Assembly (NCBI GenBank): GCA_015069095.1 | Contig: SVJH01000019.1 | Span: 1 to 39,913 of the forward strand | DNA: 39,913 bases | Reading direction: 5' to 3' | DNA from: Oscillospiraceae bacterium | Lineage (GTDB): Bacteria > Bacillota > Clostridia > UMGS1810 | Shown here: in pieces, positions 7,132-14,730 of the stretch | How the letters are laid out: each line of letters opens with the position of its first letter | Position numbering within the stretch: position 1 is the stretch's first letter | Made by a program: the position numbers and the translations under genes | The notes under the pieces: generated by a model | The model's database searches: none | Seen by the model: the letters and a program-made list of their open reading frames with translations, nothing else | What the model was told of the DNA's origin: nothing

Positions 7132-7920
7132 TTGAAATATGCGCTTATTGGCGAAAAACTTTCTCATTCTTTAAGTAAAGTTTTGCATAATGAGTTTTTT
7201 TCTGTTATAAACGAAAAAAGCACATACGATATGATTGAAATTGAAAAAGACAATTTTGATTGTGTATTTAAAGATGTGCTCAAAAAAGGATATACCGGCA
7301 TAAACGTAACAATTCCGTACAAATTTAAAGTTATGGATTATCTTGATAAAATAGACGATGCTGCAAAAAAAATAGGTGCAGTAAACACAATATGCTTTGA
7401 GGACGGAGTGAAAAAAGGATACAATACCGATTTTTACGGACTTATTGCAACGTATGAAAGGTTTAATGTAAAAATTAAGGATAAAGATGTTGTTATACTC
7501 GGCACAGGCGGAGCATCAAAAGCAGTTGAAAAAAGCGTAGAGCATCTTGGAGCAAAAAGTATTACTTATGTATCAAGAGATAAATCAAAAAAACTAAATT
7601 ATAAAGTGATTGATTATTTAGATAAAATAACAGGCGATGTACTAATAAATTCAACACCAGTAGGGATGTATCCGAAAATGGATTTGGCGCCTGTTTGCGA
7701 TACATCGTCATTTAGTGATGTTGTGGATTTAATTTATAATCCGTACGAAACACTTCTTTTAAAAAATGCAAAAAAAAGCGGTGCAAACACTGTAAACGGA
7801 CTTTATATGCTTGTTGCACAGGGAATTTGCTCGCAACAGTTATGGCATAAAAAAGAGTTTGATAAAAGTATCATAGACAAAATATATGAAAAAATCAAAG
7901 ATGAAATTAAGGTGAATTAA
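7132..7920 (+). CDS. aroE: Shikimate dehydrogenase
   Basis: AroE reduces 3-dehydroshikimate to shikimate with NADPH. The 262-aa product has the shikimate-binding SHSLSKVLHNEFF, the catalytic lysine region GINVTIPYKFKVMDYL, GAVNTI, GYNTDFYGL (catalytic Asp), the nucleotide loop GTGGASKAVEK and NSTPVGMYP. The start is TTG at 7132, supported by GGAGG (7119-7123) at 8-nt spacing and by the sequence MKYALIGEKLSHS that begins exactly where AroE proteins begin; no ATG fits. Its stop is one base before the TTG of aroQ, so the operon is tightly packed. Confidence 0.95.
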   Translation: MKYALIGEKLSHSLSKVLHNEFFSVINEKSTYDMIEIEKDNFDCVFKDVLKKGYTGINVTIPYKFKVMDYLDKIDDAAKKIGAVNTICFEDGVKKGYNTDFYGLIATYERFNVKIKDKDVVILGTGGASKAVEKSVEHLGAKSITYVSRDKSKKLNYKVIDYLDKITGDVLINSTPVGMYPKMDLAPVCDTSSFSDVVDLIYNPYETLLLKNAKKSGANTVNGLYMLVAQGICSQQLWHKKEFDKSIIDKIYEKIKDEIKVN

Positions 7921-7921
7921 A

Positions 7922-8359
7922 TTGAAAATACTTGTTATAAATGGTCCTAATATAAATATGCTTGGTGTAAGAGAACCTGATATTTACGGAAAAAGCACAT
8001 ACAATGACCTTATAGATTTGATAAAAAATTATGCAAAAGAAATAGACGTTAACGTTTCGTTTTTTCAAAGTAATCACGAAGGTGCACTTGTTGACGAAAT
8101 ACAAAAAGCATATTTTGATAAAATAGACGGAATTGTTATAAATCCTGCGGCGTATACTCACACATCAGTGGCACTACTCGATGCTTTAAAAAGTGTTAAC
8201 ATACCTGCAGTTGAGGTGCATATTTCAGATGTTTCAAAACGTGAAGATTTCAGACAGATTTCGTATGTAAGAAACTACTGTTTTAAAACAATATGCGGTC
8301 TTGGTTTTGACGGATACCTTCGTGCAATAGATGCATTAAAGGAGAAAATAAATGGGTAA
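7922..8359 (+). CDS. aroQ: Type II 3-dehydroquinate dehydratase
   Basis: AroQ dehydrates 3-dehydroquinate to 3-dehydroshikimate; type II enzymes form dodecamers. The 145-aa product has all family motifs: NGPNINMLGVREPDIYG (active-site Arg and Tyr loop), FFQSNHEGALVDEIQ, NPAAYTHTSVALLDAL (catalytic His) and VEVHISDVSKREDFRQISYV. The start is TTG at 7922, with AAGGTG (7909-7914) at 7-nt spacing placed in the end of aroE. The 3' end overlaps aroK by 8 nt. In the pathway it acts before AroE, so gene order does not follow reaction order. Confidence 0.96.
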   Translation: MKILVINGPNINMLGVREPDIYGKSTYNDLIDLIKNYAKEIDVNVSFFQSNHEGALVDEIQKAYFDKIDGIVINPAAYTHTSVALLDALKSVNIPAVEVHISDVSKREDFRQISYVRNYCFKTICGLGFDGYLRAIDALKEKING

Positions 8360-8852
8360 TTTTTATCTTATTGGTATGCCTGGATGCGGAAAAAGCACAA
8401 TAGGAAAAGAAATTTCAAAAAAACTTGGAATGGTACTTATTGATGCGGATTTTTATTTAGAAGAAAAAGAAAAAAGAAAAATCAGTGATATTTTTGCGCA
8501 AGATGGCGAAGCGCAATTTAGAAATCTTGAAACTAAGTATTTAAAAGAACTTTCAGAAAATAAAAATATTCTTATTTCAACCGGCGGTGGTGTAATTTTA
8601 AAAGAAGAAAACACCGACATAATGAAAAAAAGCGGAAAAGTTATTTTTATAGATACATCGTGCGAAAACATTTTAAAAAATTCCTCTCTTTTAGGAAGAC
8701 CGCTTCTAAAAGATGATAAAAACAGAATTTATAATTTGTATGAACTAAGATATGAAAAATACATAAAAAGTGCAGATTATATTTATAAAAATGACAAAGA
8801 TATAAAAAGTGCAGTGGAAGAAATTTCAAAATTTATTATAAAAAACAGATAA
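8352..8852 (+). CDS. aroK: Shikimate kinase
   Basis: AroK phosphorylates shikimate at the 3-OH with ATP. The 166-aa product has the Walker A GMPGCGKST (residues 8-16), the shikimate-binding Asp in IDADFYLEE, FRNLETKYL (Arg), the glycine triplet STGGGVIL and the lid region GRPLLKDD. ATG 8352 overlaps the end of aroQ by 8 nt and follows AAAGGAG. It closes the aro operon. No clear intrinsic terminator follows; a new promoter begins 6 nt downstream. DAHP synthase, prephenate dehydratase and chorismate mutase genes are not present in this window. Confidence 0.95.
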   Translation: MGNFYLIGMPGCGKSTIGKEISKKLGMVLIDADFYLEEKEKRKISDIFAQDGEAQFRNLETKYLKELSENKNILISTGGGVILKEENTDIMKKSGKVIFIDTSCENILKNSSLLGRPLLKDDKNRIYNLYELRYEKYIKSADYIYKNDKDIKSAVEEISKFIIKNR

Positions 8853-8857
8853 AACAC

Positions 8858-8886
8858 TTTACAAAAGTAAAAAAATATCGTAAAAT
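8858..8886 (+). promoter_or_regulatory. Promoter of the small CuAO-N protein gene
   Basis: TTTACA (8858-8863), a 17-bp spacer and TAAAAT (8881-8886) lie directly after aroK and 30 nt before the next start codon, so this gene can be expressed independently of the aro operon. Confidence 0.65.
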
Positions 8887-8916
8887 TATATTATATACTA
8901 TTAGGAGGAATTGAAT

Positions 8917-9333
8917 ATGAAAAAAGTACTTTCGATTATAATTTGTTTGGTAATTGCTCTATCGTCTGTTACATGCTTTGCTTCTGATGATGTAAAAGTT
9001 CTTGTAAACGGAAGTGAAGTTGCATTTGACCAACCACCTGTAATTCAAGAAGGAAGAACACTTGTTCCACTTCGTGCAATTTTTGAAGCACTTGGTGCTG
9101 CAGTTGGCTGGGATGGCGAAACAAGTTCAGTTATCGCATCTAAAGATGATACAGTTATCATAATGCAGATAGGACACGGAAATCTATACAAAAACAACGA
9201 AACAATAAAACTTGATGTTCCACCTGTAATCATCAATTCAAGAACACTTGTTCCTGTAAGAGCAATCGCAGAAAGCTTTGATTTAACAGTTGGCTGGGAT
9301 GATGCTACAAGAACAGTTACAATTACTAAATAA
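8917..9333 (+). CDS. Small secreted copper-amine-oxidase-N-like repeat protein
   Basis: A 138-aa exported protein: a Lys-Lys start, a hydrophobic stretch and a likely signal-peptidase cut after CFA (about residue 23). The rest is just two copies of the repeat that Pfam calls the copper amine oxidase N-terminal domain: GRTLVPLRAIFEALGAAVGWD (split here by GRTLVPLRAIF and GWDGE) and SRTLVPVRAIAESF followed by VGWDDATRTVTIT. Despite the name, these clostridial repeats are not oxidases; their role is unknown but they often sit at the N terminus of cell-surface enzymes. ATG 8917 follows AGGAGGA at 7 nt. This is the domain with nothing attached; the same domain opens three other proteins in the window. 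Confidence 0.88.
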   Translation: MKKVLSIIICLVIALSSVTCFASDDVKVLVNGSEVAFDQPPVIQEGRTLVPLRAIFEALGAAVGWDGETSSVIASKDDTVIIMQIGHGNLYKNNETIKLDVPPVIINSRTLVPVRAIAESFDLTVGWDDATRTVTITK

Positions 9334-9342
9334 GAAAACTAT

Positions 9343-9376
9343 AAAACCTGTAAATTTTAAAATTTACAGGTTTTTT
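9343..9376 (+). terminator. Intrinsic terminator after the small CuAO-N gene
   Basis: An almost loop-free palindrome pairs AAAACCTGTAAATTTT (9343-9358) with AAAATTTACAGGTTTT (9359-9374) and runs into T residues. It separates this gene from the P-type ATPase promoter. Confidence 0.85.
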
Positions 9377-9384
9377 AAATGTTA

Positions 9385-9413
9385 TTGAAATAATATCTTA
9401 TATGATGTATAAT
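9385..9413 (+). promoter_or_regulatory. Promoter of the P-type ATPase gene
   Basis: TTGAAA (9385-9390) and TATAAT (9408-9413) are 17 bp apart, 27 nt before the ATG at 9440. Confidence 0.75.
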
Positions 9414-9439
9414 AAGAATAGTGCAAAAGAGGTGAGAAA

Positions 9440-11752
9440 ATGAGGATAAATTCAAACCCGATATCAGGTCTTACATCTGACGAGGTAAAAGGACAGTTTG
9501 AATACGGACTTGACAATAAAAAAGTTGAATTTAAAAGTATAACTGTAAAAGAAATTATAAAAAATAATGTATTTACATACTTTAACCTTGTATTCTGTAT
9601 TCTTGCACTATTTATAATATCAGTAGGTTCATTTAACGATCTTGCATTTATGCCGGTAGTTATAATAAACATAATAATTGGTATTGTTCAGCAGATACGC
9701 TCAAAAAAAACACTTGATAAACTCTCTGTAATTTCAAGCCCAAAAACTACTGTTGTAAGAGACGGGGAAGAAAAAGTAATTGAAAACCACCTTTTGGTAC
9801 TTGATGATATCGTTGTATTTTCGGCAGGAAATCAAATTTGTGCCGATGCAACAGTTGTAAGCGGAAAAGTTATGGTAAATGAAGCCTTAGTTACGGGCGA
9901 AAGTAATGAAATAGAAAAAAAAGAAGGCGATTTTTTGCTTTCTGGAAGTTTTATCGTTTCTGGCTCGTGTCGTGCAAGGCTTGAAAGTGTCGGCGAAAAT
10001 TCGTATGCGTCTCGTATTAGTGTAGAAGCAAAAAAGCAAAAACGAGATAATAAATCAGAAATGATGAAATCACTTGATGTTTTAGTTAAAACAATCGGTA
10101 TAATAATTATTCCTGTTGGTATTTTACTTTTTGTAAATCAGCATTATATTCTTTCGTATCCTTTTAAAGAAAGTGTAGTATCAACAGTTGGTGCACTTAT
10201 CGGAATGATTCCTGAAGGACTTTATCTTTTAACAAGTATGGCGCTTGTTATAAGTGTAATGCGCCTTGCACTTAAAAATACACTTGTTCATGATATGGGA
10301 TGTATAGAAAGTCTGGCAAGGGTAGATGTTCTTTGCGTTGACAAAACAGGAACTATTACAGAAGAAAAAATAAATGTAGAAGATACTATTTTGGCAGATG
10401 ATAAATATTTTATAGACGATATAAAAGAAAAAATTGCACAATTTGCATTTAACATGGAAAATGACAATGCAACAATTGATGCCGTAAAATCGTATTATAT
10501 ATGTAAAAATAAAATTAAGGCAAAAAAAGTGTACTCATTTTCTTCAAAAACAAAGTACAGTGCAGTAGAATTTGAAGATGAAAATTATGTTTTAGGTGCG
10601 CCCGATGTACTTTTAAATGGCGAGAACAAAACAGTTTTATCATATACAAAAAAAGGATACAGAGTGCTTCTTTTTGCAAAATACAAAAGCGAAATAAAAA
10701 AAGAAGGCATCACACCGCTTGCTTTTATCGTTATGATAAACAAAATAAGAGATAGCGCATCTGAAACTTTTGAATATTTTAAAAAACAGGGTGTAAAAAT
10801 AAAGGTAATATCAGGAGATAATCCTATTGCAGTAAGCGAAATTGCCAAAAAAACAGGCATTGAAAATGCCGAAAATTATATAGATGCAAGAATGATTACT
10901 GATGAAAAAATGCTTTTTGAGGCGGCAGAAAAATACACAGTTTTTGGAAGGGTAACACCTACTCAGAAAAAACAACTGGTAATTGCGCTAAAAGATAAAG
11001 GTCATACAGTTGCGATGACGGGCGATGGTGTAAATGATGTTTTGGCACTTAAAGAAGCAGATTGCTCTGTTGCACTTTTGTCGGGAAGCGAAGTGGCATG
11101 TCATGCATCAAAACTTGTACTTTTAGATTCTGATTTTTCTTCAATGCCTCATGTTGTGTATGAAGGAAGAAGAGTAATAAATAACATAGAAAGAGCGGCA
11201 TCACTGTTTCTTATTAAAAATGTATTTTCGTTTTTATTTGCAATTATAAGTATTCTGGCATTTTTAAAATATCCTGTAAAACCTTCGCAGCTTACACTTG
11301 TAAGTACAACAACAATAGGTATTCCGTCATTCTTTTTGGCGCTTGAACCAAATAAAGATATGGTAAAAGGACATTTTATAAAAAATGTACTATTTAAAGC
11401 ACTTCCTGCGGGGATTACAAATGTGATTTTAATTTTATGTATGTATATATCAAATATATTTTTAAAAATCCCATCGGGCGAATTTTCTACCATGGCAACA
11501 ATTGTTATGGGAACAGTAGGACTTACAGTGCTATTTAGAATTTCAAAACCTTTTAATGCAAGAAGATTTATTATATGGTTTGGAATGCTCATGCTCTTTA
11601 CACTTGGTGCAACTGTGTTTAAATGGATATTTACACTTGATAGTCTTTCTTACAAAAGTATAGGTACACTTTTAATACTTATGACACTGATACTACCAAC
11701 AATGTATATACTTGAATATGTAGTTAAAAAAATTCAAACAAGGAGAAGTTAA
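9440..11752 (+). CDS. Cation-translocating P-type ATPase (CtpE/Exp7-like)
   Basis: A 770-aa membrane pump. Seen in order: two N-terminal membrane segments (about 43-90), the actuator motif TGES (152-155), a membrane pair ending in the ion-pocket motif IPEGL (257-261), the phosphorylation site DKTGTITE (Asp301), the hinge TGDGVNDVLALKEAD (about 526-540) and four to six C-terminal helices. There is no N-terminal heavy-metal (CxxC) domain and no CPC motif, which argues against copper or cadmium export. PEGL and the short nucleotide-binding domain fit the branch containing mycobacterial CtpE and streptococcal Exp7, for which calcium transport has been proposed; the ion is therefore inferred. It has its own promoter and shares a transcript with the next gene, which begins two bases after its stop. 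Confidence 0.9.
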   Translation: MRINSNPISGLTSDEVKGQFEYGLDNKKVEFKSITVKEIIKNNVFTYFNLVFCILALFIISVGSFNDLAFMPVVIINIIIGIVQQIRSKKTLDKLSVISSPKTTVVRDGEEKVIENHLLVLDDIVVFSAGNQICADATVVSGKVMVNEALVTGESNEIEKKEGDFLLSGSFIVSGSCRARLESVGENSYASRISVEAKKQKRDNKSEMMKSLDVLVKTIGIIIIPVGILLFVNQHYILSYPFKESVVSTVGALIGMIPEGLYLLTSMALVISVMRLALKNTLVHDMGCIESLARVDVLCVDKTGTITEEKINVEDTILADDKYFIDDIKEKIAQFAFNMENDNATIDAVKSYYICKNKIKAKKVYSFSSKTKYSAVEFEDENYVLGAPDVLLNGENKTVLSYTKKGYRVLLFAKYKSEIKKEGITPLAFIVMINKIRDSASETFEYFKKQGVKIKVISGDNPIAVSEIAKKTGIENAENYIDARMITDEKMLFEAAEKYTVFGRVTPTQKKQLVIALKDKGHTVAMTGDGVNDVLALKEADCSVALLSGSEVACHASKLVLLDSDFSSMPHVVYEGRRVINNIERAASLFLIKNVFSFLFAIISILAFLKYPVKPSQLTLVSTTTIGIPSFFLALEPNKDMVKGHFIKNVLFKALPAGITNVILILCMYISNIFLKIPSGEFSTMATIVMGTVGLTVLFRISKPFNARRFIIWFGMLMLFTLGATVFKWIFTLDSLSYKSIGTLLILMTLILPTMYILEYVVKKIQTRRS

Positions 11753-11753
11753 A

Positions 11754-12578
11754 ATGAAAAAAATATTATCTTTATTACTTGCATTAGCAGTAGCTATAAC
11801 GCCTTCTTTTGTTTTTGCAGACGAAGAAATAAGCGTTTTTGTTGATTCAAACAAAGTTGTATTTGACCAAAATCCTATTATAGAAAACGGAAGAACACTT
11901 GTTCCGCTTCGCGCAATTTTTGAGGCGCTTGGGGCTTATGTAGAGTGGAATGGAGATACAAATACAGTTGTTGCAAAAAAAGGTTTAACAACAATTGTAC
12001 TGCAGATTGGAAGTAATAGAATTTACAAAACAACACCTTCTACTGCAAATTATTTTGATATAGATGTTCCTGCAAGCCTTATAAACAGCCGTACACTCGT
12101 TCCTGTAAGGGCAATTTCAGAGGCGCTTGGTGCAAAAGTGGGCTGGGATGGAACTACTAAGACAGTAAGCATTGAAAGTGAGAATAGGAATATATTAAAC
12201 TTATTTAGAACACACGAAAACAAAAAATTAAAAGAAGATGGCAACATTGAAGTTGTATACTATGAAATGTTTATGGATTATCCGCAGATTGAAGGATATG
12301 ACAAAGCAAACGAAAGTATAAAAAATTTGTTTGAAGAAAAATTCAAAGATGTAATACGAAGAAAAGATGCAGAATCCGTGGTTGATTATGACGGCTCGTT
12401 GTTATACGGCTGGATGTTTATGCCACATAATTATGAACTTTTAGTATCAGTTGAAAGTATCGAAAATGGAAAGATAACACTTGTAGGTTATGAAATAGAT
12501 TATAACGGGGCAATTTCTCCAACAGAAAATGAAATCAGATACGTAATAGATGCCCAAACAGGAAATATATTAAATTAA
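11754..12578 (+). CDS. Secreted CuAO-N repeat protein with C-terminal DUF3298/RsiV-like region
   Basis: A 274-aa exported protein with a signal peptide ending near FVFA-DEE (residue 22). Residues 25-140 are the two-copy CuAO-N domain (GRTLVPLRAIFEALGAYVEW and SRTLVPVRAISEALGAKVGW). Residues 145-274 (HENKKLKEDGNIEVVYYEMF... to YVIDAQTGNILN) resemble the DUF4163/DUF3298 fold seen in RsiV and PdaC-like extracellular proteins; that assignment is weak. AAGGAG precedes the ATG, which is two bases after the ATPase stop, so the two are translationally linked and may act together at the envelope. No enzyme motif is visible. Confidence 0.82.
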   Translation: MKKILSLLLALAVAITPSFVFADEEISVFVDSNKVVFDQNPIIENGRTLVPLRAIFEALGAYVEWNGDTNTVVAKKGLTTIVLQIGSNRIYKTTPSTANYFDIDVPASLINSRTLVPVRAISEALGAKVGWDGTTKTVSIESENRNILNLFRTHENKKLKEDGNIEVVYYEMFMDYPQIEGYDKANESIKNLFEEKFKDVIRRKDAESVVDYDGSLLYGWMFMPHNYELLVSVESIENGKITLVGYEIDYNGAISPTENEIRYVIDAQTGNILN

Positions 12579-12684
12579 AACTTTTTAGATTAAGGTTGTG
12601 CAAAATTGGAATAAATAGAGGCTTGACAATCTTTTGAGGCTTATCGGCTGGTTTGTGAACCGCCCTGCAATATCAATAAAAATC

Positions 12685-12720
12685 CCCAAGTAACTTTAAA
12701 ATTACTTGGGTTATTTTTTT
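12685..12720. terminator. Bidirectional terminator (member of a repeated hairpin type)
   Basis: CCCAAGTAA (12685-12693) pairs with TTACTTGGG (12702-12710), followed by TTATTTTTTT. It ends the ATPase transcript and, on the minus strand, the XRE gene. Nearly the same hairpin and its left flank occur at 23500-23555, so it belongs to a dispersed intergenic repeat. Confidence 0.85.
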
Positions 12721-12751
12721 CCTTAAGACCAGTACTTATAATACTGAGTTT

Positions 12752-13066
12752 TTATTTTTCGCAATTGTTCTCTTTAAAAATCAAAAATTCAATAAATTCA
12801 TTAACATGATGAAGTTTAGATTTAGGAAGTGATCTGATTCTGCAAAATAAATCTGAATAGCATCCTTCATCAGAAGTATTACCAAGTAATTTATCAACAG
12901 AAACTCCAAGTGTTGTAGCCATTTTTACTAAAACTTCAAAATCAGGTTGGCGAGATGTATTCTCATAATTTCTATAAGTAGTAACAGGTATTCCAAGTAT
13001 TTTTGCCATTTCTATTTGCGATATTCTTTTGTCTTCTCTTATTTTTCTTAAATTTTGATTAAACAT
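12752..13066 (-). CDS. XRE-family helix-turn-helix transcriptional regulator
   Basis: A 104-aa cytoplasmic DNA-binding protein. Residues about 6-62 are a Cro/C1-type HTH: LRKIREDKRISQIEMAKILG, then IPVTTYRNYENTSRQP and FEVLVKMATTLGVSVDKLL. The C-terminal 40 residues form a short helix-rich tail with no known ligand-binding domain. The ATG at 13066 was chosen because it begins at the usual XRE position and has GGTGAT upstream; the in-frame region before it is a low-complexity extension. It is divergent from the secreted-protein gene at 13287, and a 13-bp inverted repeat lies between them, so it is a good candidate to bind there. A TATAAT at 13124-13119 (minus) could be its -10; the -35 is poor. 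Confidence 0.9.
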   Translation of the reverse strand: MFNQNLRKIREDKRISQIEMAKILGIPVTTYRNYENTSRQPDFEVLVKMATTLGVSVDKLLGNTSDEGCYSDLFCRIRSLPKSKLHHVNEFIEFLIFKENNCEK

Positions 13067-13155
13067 ACTAATCACCACAAAATATAATTCCTTAACAACA
13101 TAAAAATATACATAAATAATTATACAATAAAAGGCAATAAAAACAAAGCCAAAAC

Positions 13156-13194
13156 ACATTTTGAATTAAAAATAAAAATAATAATTCAAAATGT
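13156..13194. promoter_or_regulatory. Inverted-repeat operator candidate between the XRE gene and the 13287 gene
   Basis: ACATTTTGAATTA (13156-13168) and TAATTCAAAATGT (13182-13194) form a perfect 13-bp inverted repeat with a 13-nt centre. Half-site centres are 26 bp apart, roughly two and a half helical turns. It ends two bases before the -35 at 13196, a position suited to activation or to repression of the plus-strand promoter. The half-sites could also bind a tetramer or two dimers. Binding by the neighbouring XRE protein is inference. Confidence 0.6.
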
Positions 13195-13195
13195 A

Positions 13196-13224
13196 TTGAC
13201 AAAATGAAAAAATTGTGTTAGGAT
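13196..13224 (+). promoter_or_regulatory. Promoter of the 13287 secreted-protein gene
   Basis: Perfect TTGACA (13196-13201), a 17-bp spacer and TAGGAT (13219-13224). Transcription near 13231 would give a leader that soon folds AAGGTAA (13239-13245) with TTACCTT (13258-13264), a possible 5' stabilising hairpin. Confidence 0.8.
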
Positions 13225-13286
13225 AGTGATAATTAAAAAAGGTAACGTAAAAATTACTTACCTTAAACATTTAGGGAGGAATACTA

Positions 13287-14681
13287 ATGAACAAATTTTT
13301 AAAACGTACACTAAGTGCGGTAGTTGCAATTGCTATGCTTGGTTGTATGTCAGTATCTGCAGCCTGGGAATTTGTTGGCTATGATACATCAAATCCACCG
13401 GCTTATTCAAAACTTTATAACGAAGTTATTGATGGCCAATACACAAGTAAGCATAAAGTAGAACCGGTTGCGCCGGAAGATGTCGAATGGAAATTCGAAG
13501 GTTATGAAGAAGCATATCCACATGCTGGATATGAAAGATTGTACCTTGAAGGTAACAAACAAAATGCAATCACCAGACTTACAAACCTTTATCCACAGTG
13601 GGAAACAAGATTTTGTGATTTTATGTGGGAAGTTTGCGGAGAACATGAAATTTATCAAAGACAGCAGACAAAAATAAACAATAAATTCTGGGCTTGGGAT
13701 TTTGGTAATGAAGCGCTTGGAATTCCGGATAGCGCTGTTTTAGTTCCTACAAACAGATATGCAGATGTTGTAGATAGTTGGCAGGACAAAGGTGTTGCTA
13801 ACTTCGACAAAGATGGTAACTATGTATTTGACGAAAAAGGTAATCCGCTTGATGAAAACGGCGAATACTACAATGAATACCTATGGACTATTTATAACGG
13901 CGAATACGAAACATACGAAGGAACAAACGAAACAGTATTTGATAAATCAATGCCAAAATCAGCATTTGATCGTGTAATCAATCCTATCACAGGAAAAATT
14001 ACAAAAGAAATCGTCGATGGTACATTTTTCTCTGATGAAAATCTTAGTCAGTTAGATGGCGACGGAAGTTACGTTATTACTGATAAAATGATTGCTGAAA
14101 AACTTGACATTCCTTACACAAAATATGTTACAGGTCCATCATTCTATGGTGAAAACCCAACTAAAGATGTTGCTGATATGTACTATGATTACGGTACTGC
14201 ATGGAAATGGGATAAAGATACTGCAATCATCGAAAACAATGCAACAATTGAATGGACTGAGCCTGTTTACGAAATGGCTGAACCATACTTATACTACCAG
14301 TACCTAATTGTTAATGGTCTTGTATTTGATGGAAGAAATGATACTCCTGTTGTATACAGATACACAGGCGGAAAAGCCGATCCAAAAGTAGAATGGAAAC
14401 ATTTTGCTATAAATGATGTTGTTCCATATGAAGTTGTTGAAGTAAAATATATTGAAGATAATGACGGAAAAATGGTAATGGCAATAGAAGATGGTGCTCC
14501 TGTAGTAAGATATCCAACAGGAAGATATGCAGATAGTCATTTTGTAGTTACAGATACACATGTTGAACTTTGGGTAACAGAAGGCGACATTGATGTTAAA
14601 ATTGGTTCTATGCAGCGTAATTTAGGTGAATACGGCGATAAAACTGATGGTTTTACAGGTGGCGCATACAAAGTAAACTAA
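13287..14681 (+). CDS. Secreted acidic Tyr/Trp-rich protein of unknown function
   Basis: A 464-aa exported protein. The signal peptide ends near SVSA-AWEF (about residue 25); a Cys in MLGCM is not in a convincing lipobox. I do not recognise the family. The mature N terminus carries a short duplication: WEFVGYDTSNPPAYSKLY and, about 40 residues on, WKFEGYEEAYPHAGYERLY; a third weaker start (VEWKHFAIND) occurs near residue 370. The protein is acidic and very rich in Tyr and Trp, and has a Cys pair in FCDFMWEVCGE. There is no visible catalytic signature or anchor. AGGAGG precedes the ATG, and a consensus -35 with an adjacent operator suggests strong, regulated expression. A terminator follows, then a polysaccharide deacetylase. 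Confidence 0.85.
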   Translation: MNKFLKRTLSAVVAIAMLGCMSVSAAWEFVGYDTSNPPAYSKLYNEVIDGQYTSKHKVEPVAPEDVEWKFEGYEEAYPHAGYERLYLEGNKQNAITRLTNLYPQWETRFCDFMWEVCGEHEIYQRQQTKINNKFWAWDFGNEALGIPDSAVLVPTNRYADVVDSWQDKGVANFDKDGNYVFDEKGNPLDENGEYYNEYLWTIYNGEYETYEGTNETVFDKSMPKSAFDRVINPITGKITKEIVDGTFFSDENLSQLDGDGSYVITDKMIAEKLDIPYTKYVTGPSFYGENPTKDVADMYYDYGTAWKWDKDTAIIENNATIEWTEPVYEMAEPYLYYQYLIVNGLVFDGRNDTPVVYRYTGGKADPKVEWKHFAINDVVPYEVVEVKYIEDNDGKMVMAIEDGAPVVRYPTGRYADSHFVVTDTHVELWVTEGDIDVKIGSMQRNLGEYGDKTDGFTGGAYKVN

Positions 14682-14690
14682 TAAATATTA

Positions 14691-14716
14691 AAAAGACGCC
14701 AAAAGGCGTCTTTTTT
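14691..14716 (+). terminator. Intrinsic terminator between the 13287 gene and the deacetylase
   Basis: AAAAGACGCC (14691-14700) pairs with GGCGTCTTTT (14705-14714) over a 4-nt loop, followed by T residues. The next start codon is only 15 nt further, with no room for a promoter, so the deacetylase may depend on read-through. Confidence 0.88.
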
Positions 14717-14730
14717 ATTATGGAGGAAAA

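Noticed and set aside
11149-11592. 147-codon minus-strand ORF inside the P-type ATPase gene
   Set aside because: It is an antisense shadow over conserved membrane segments, with no start signals.
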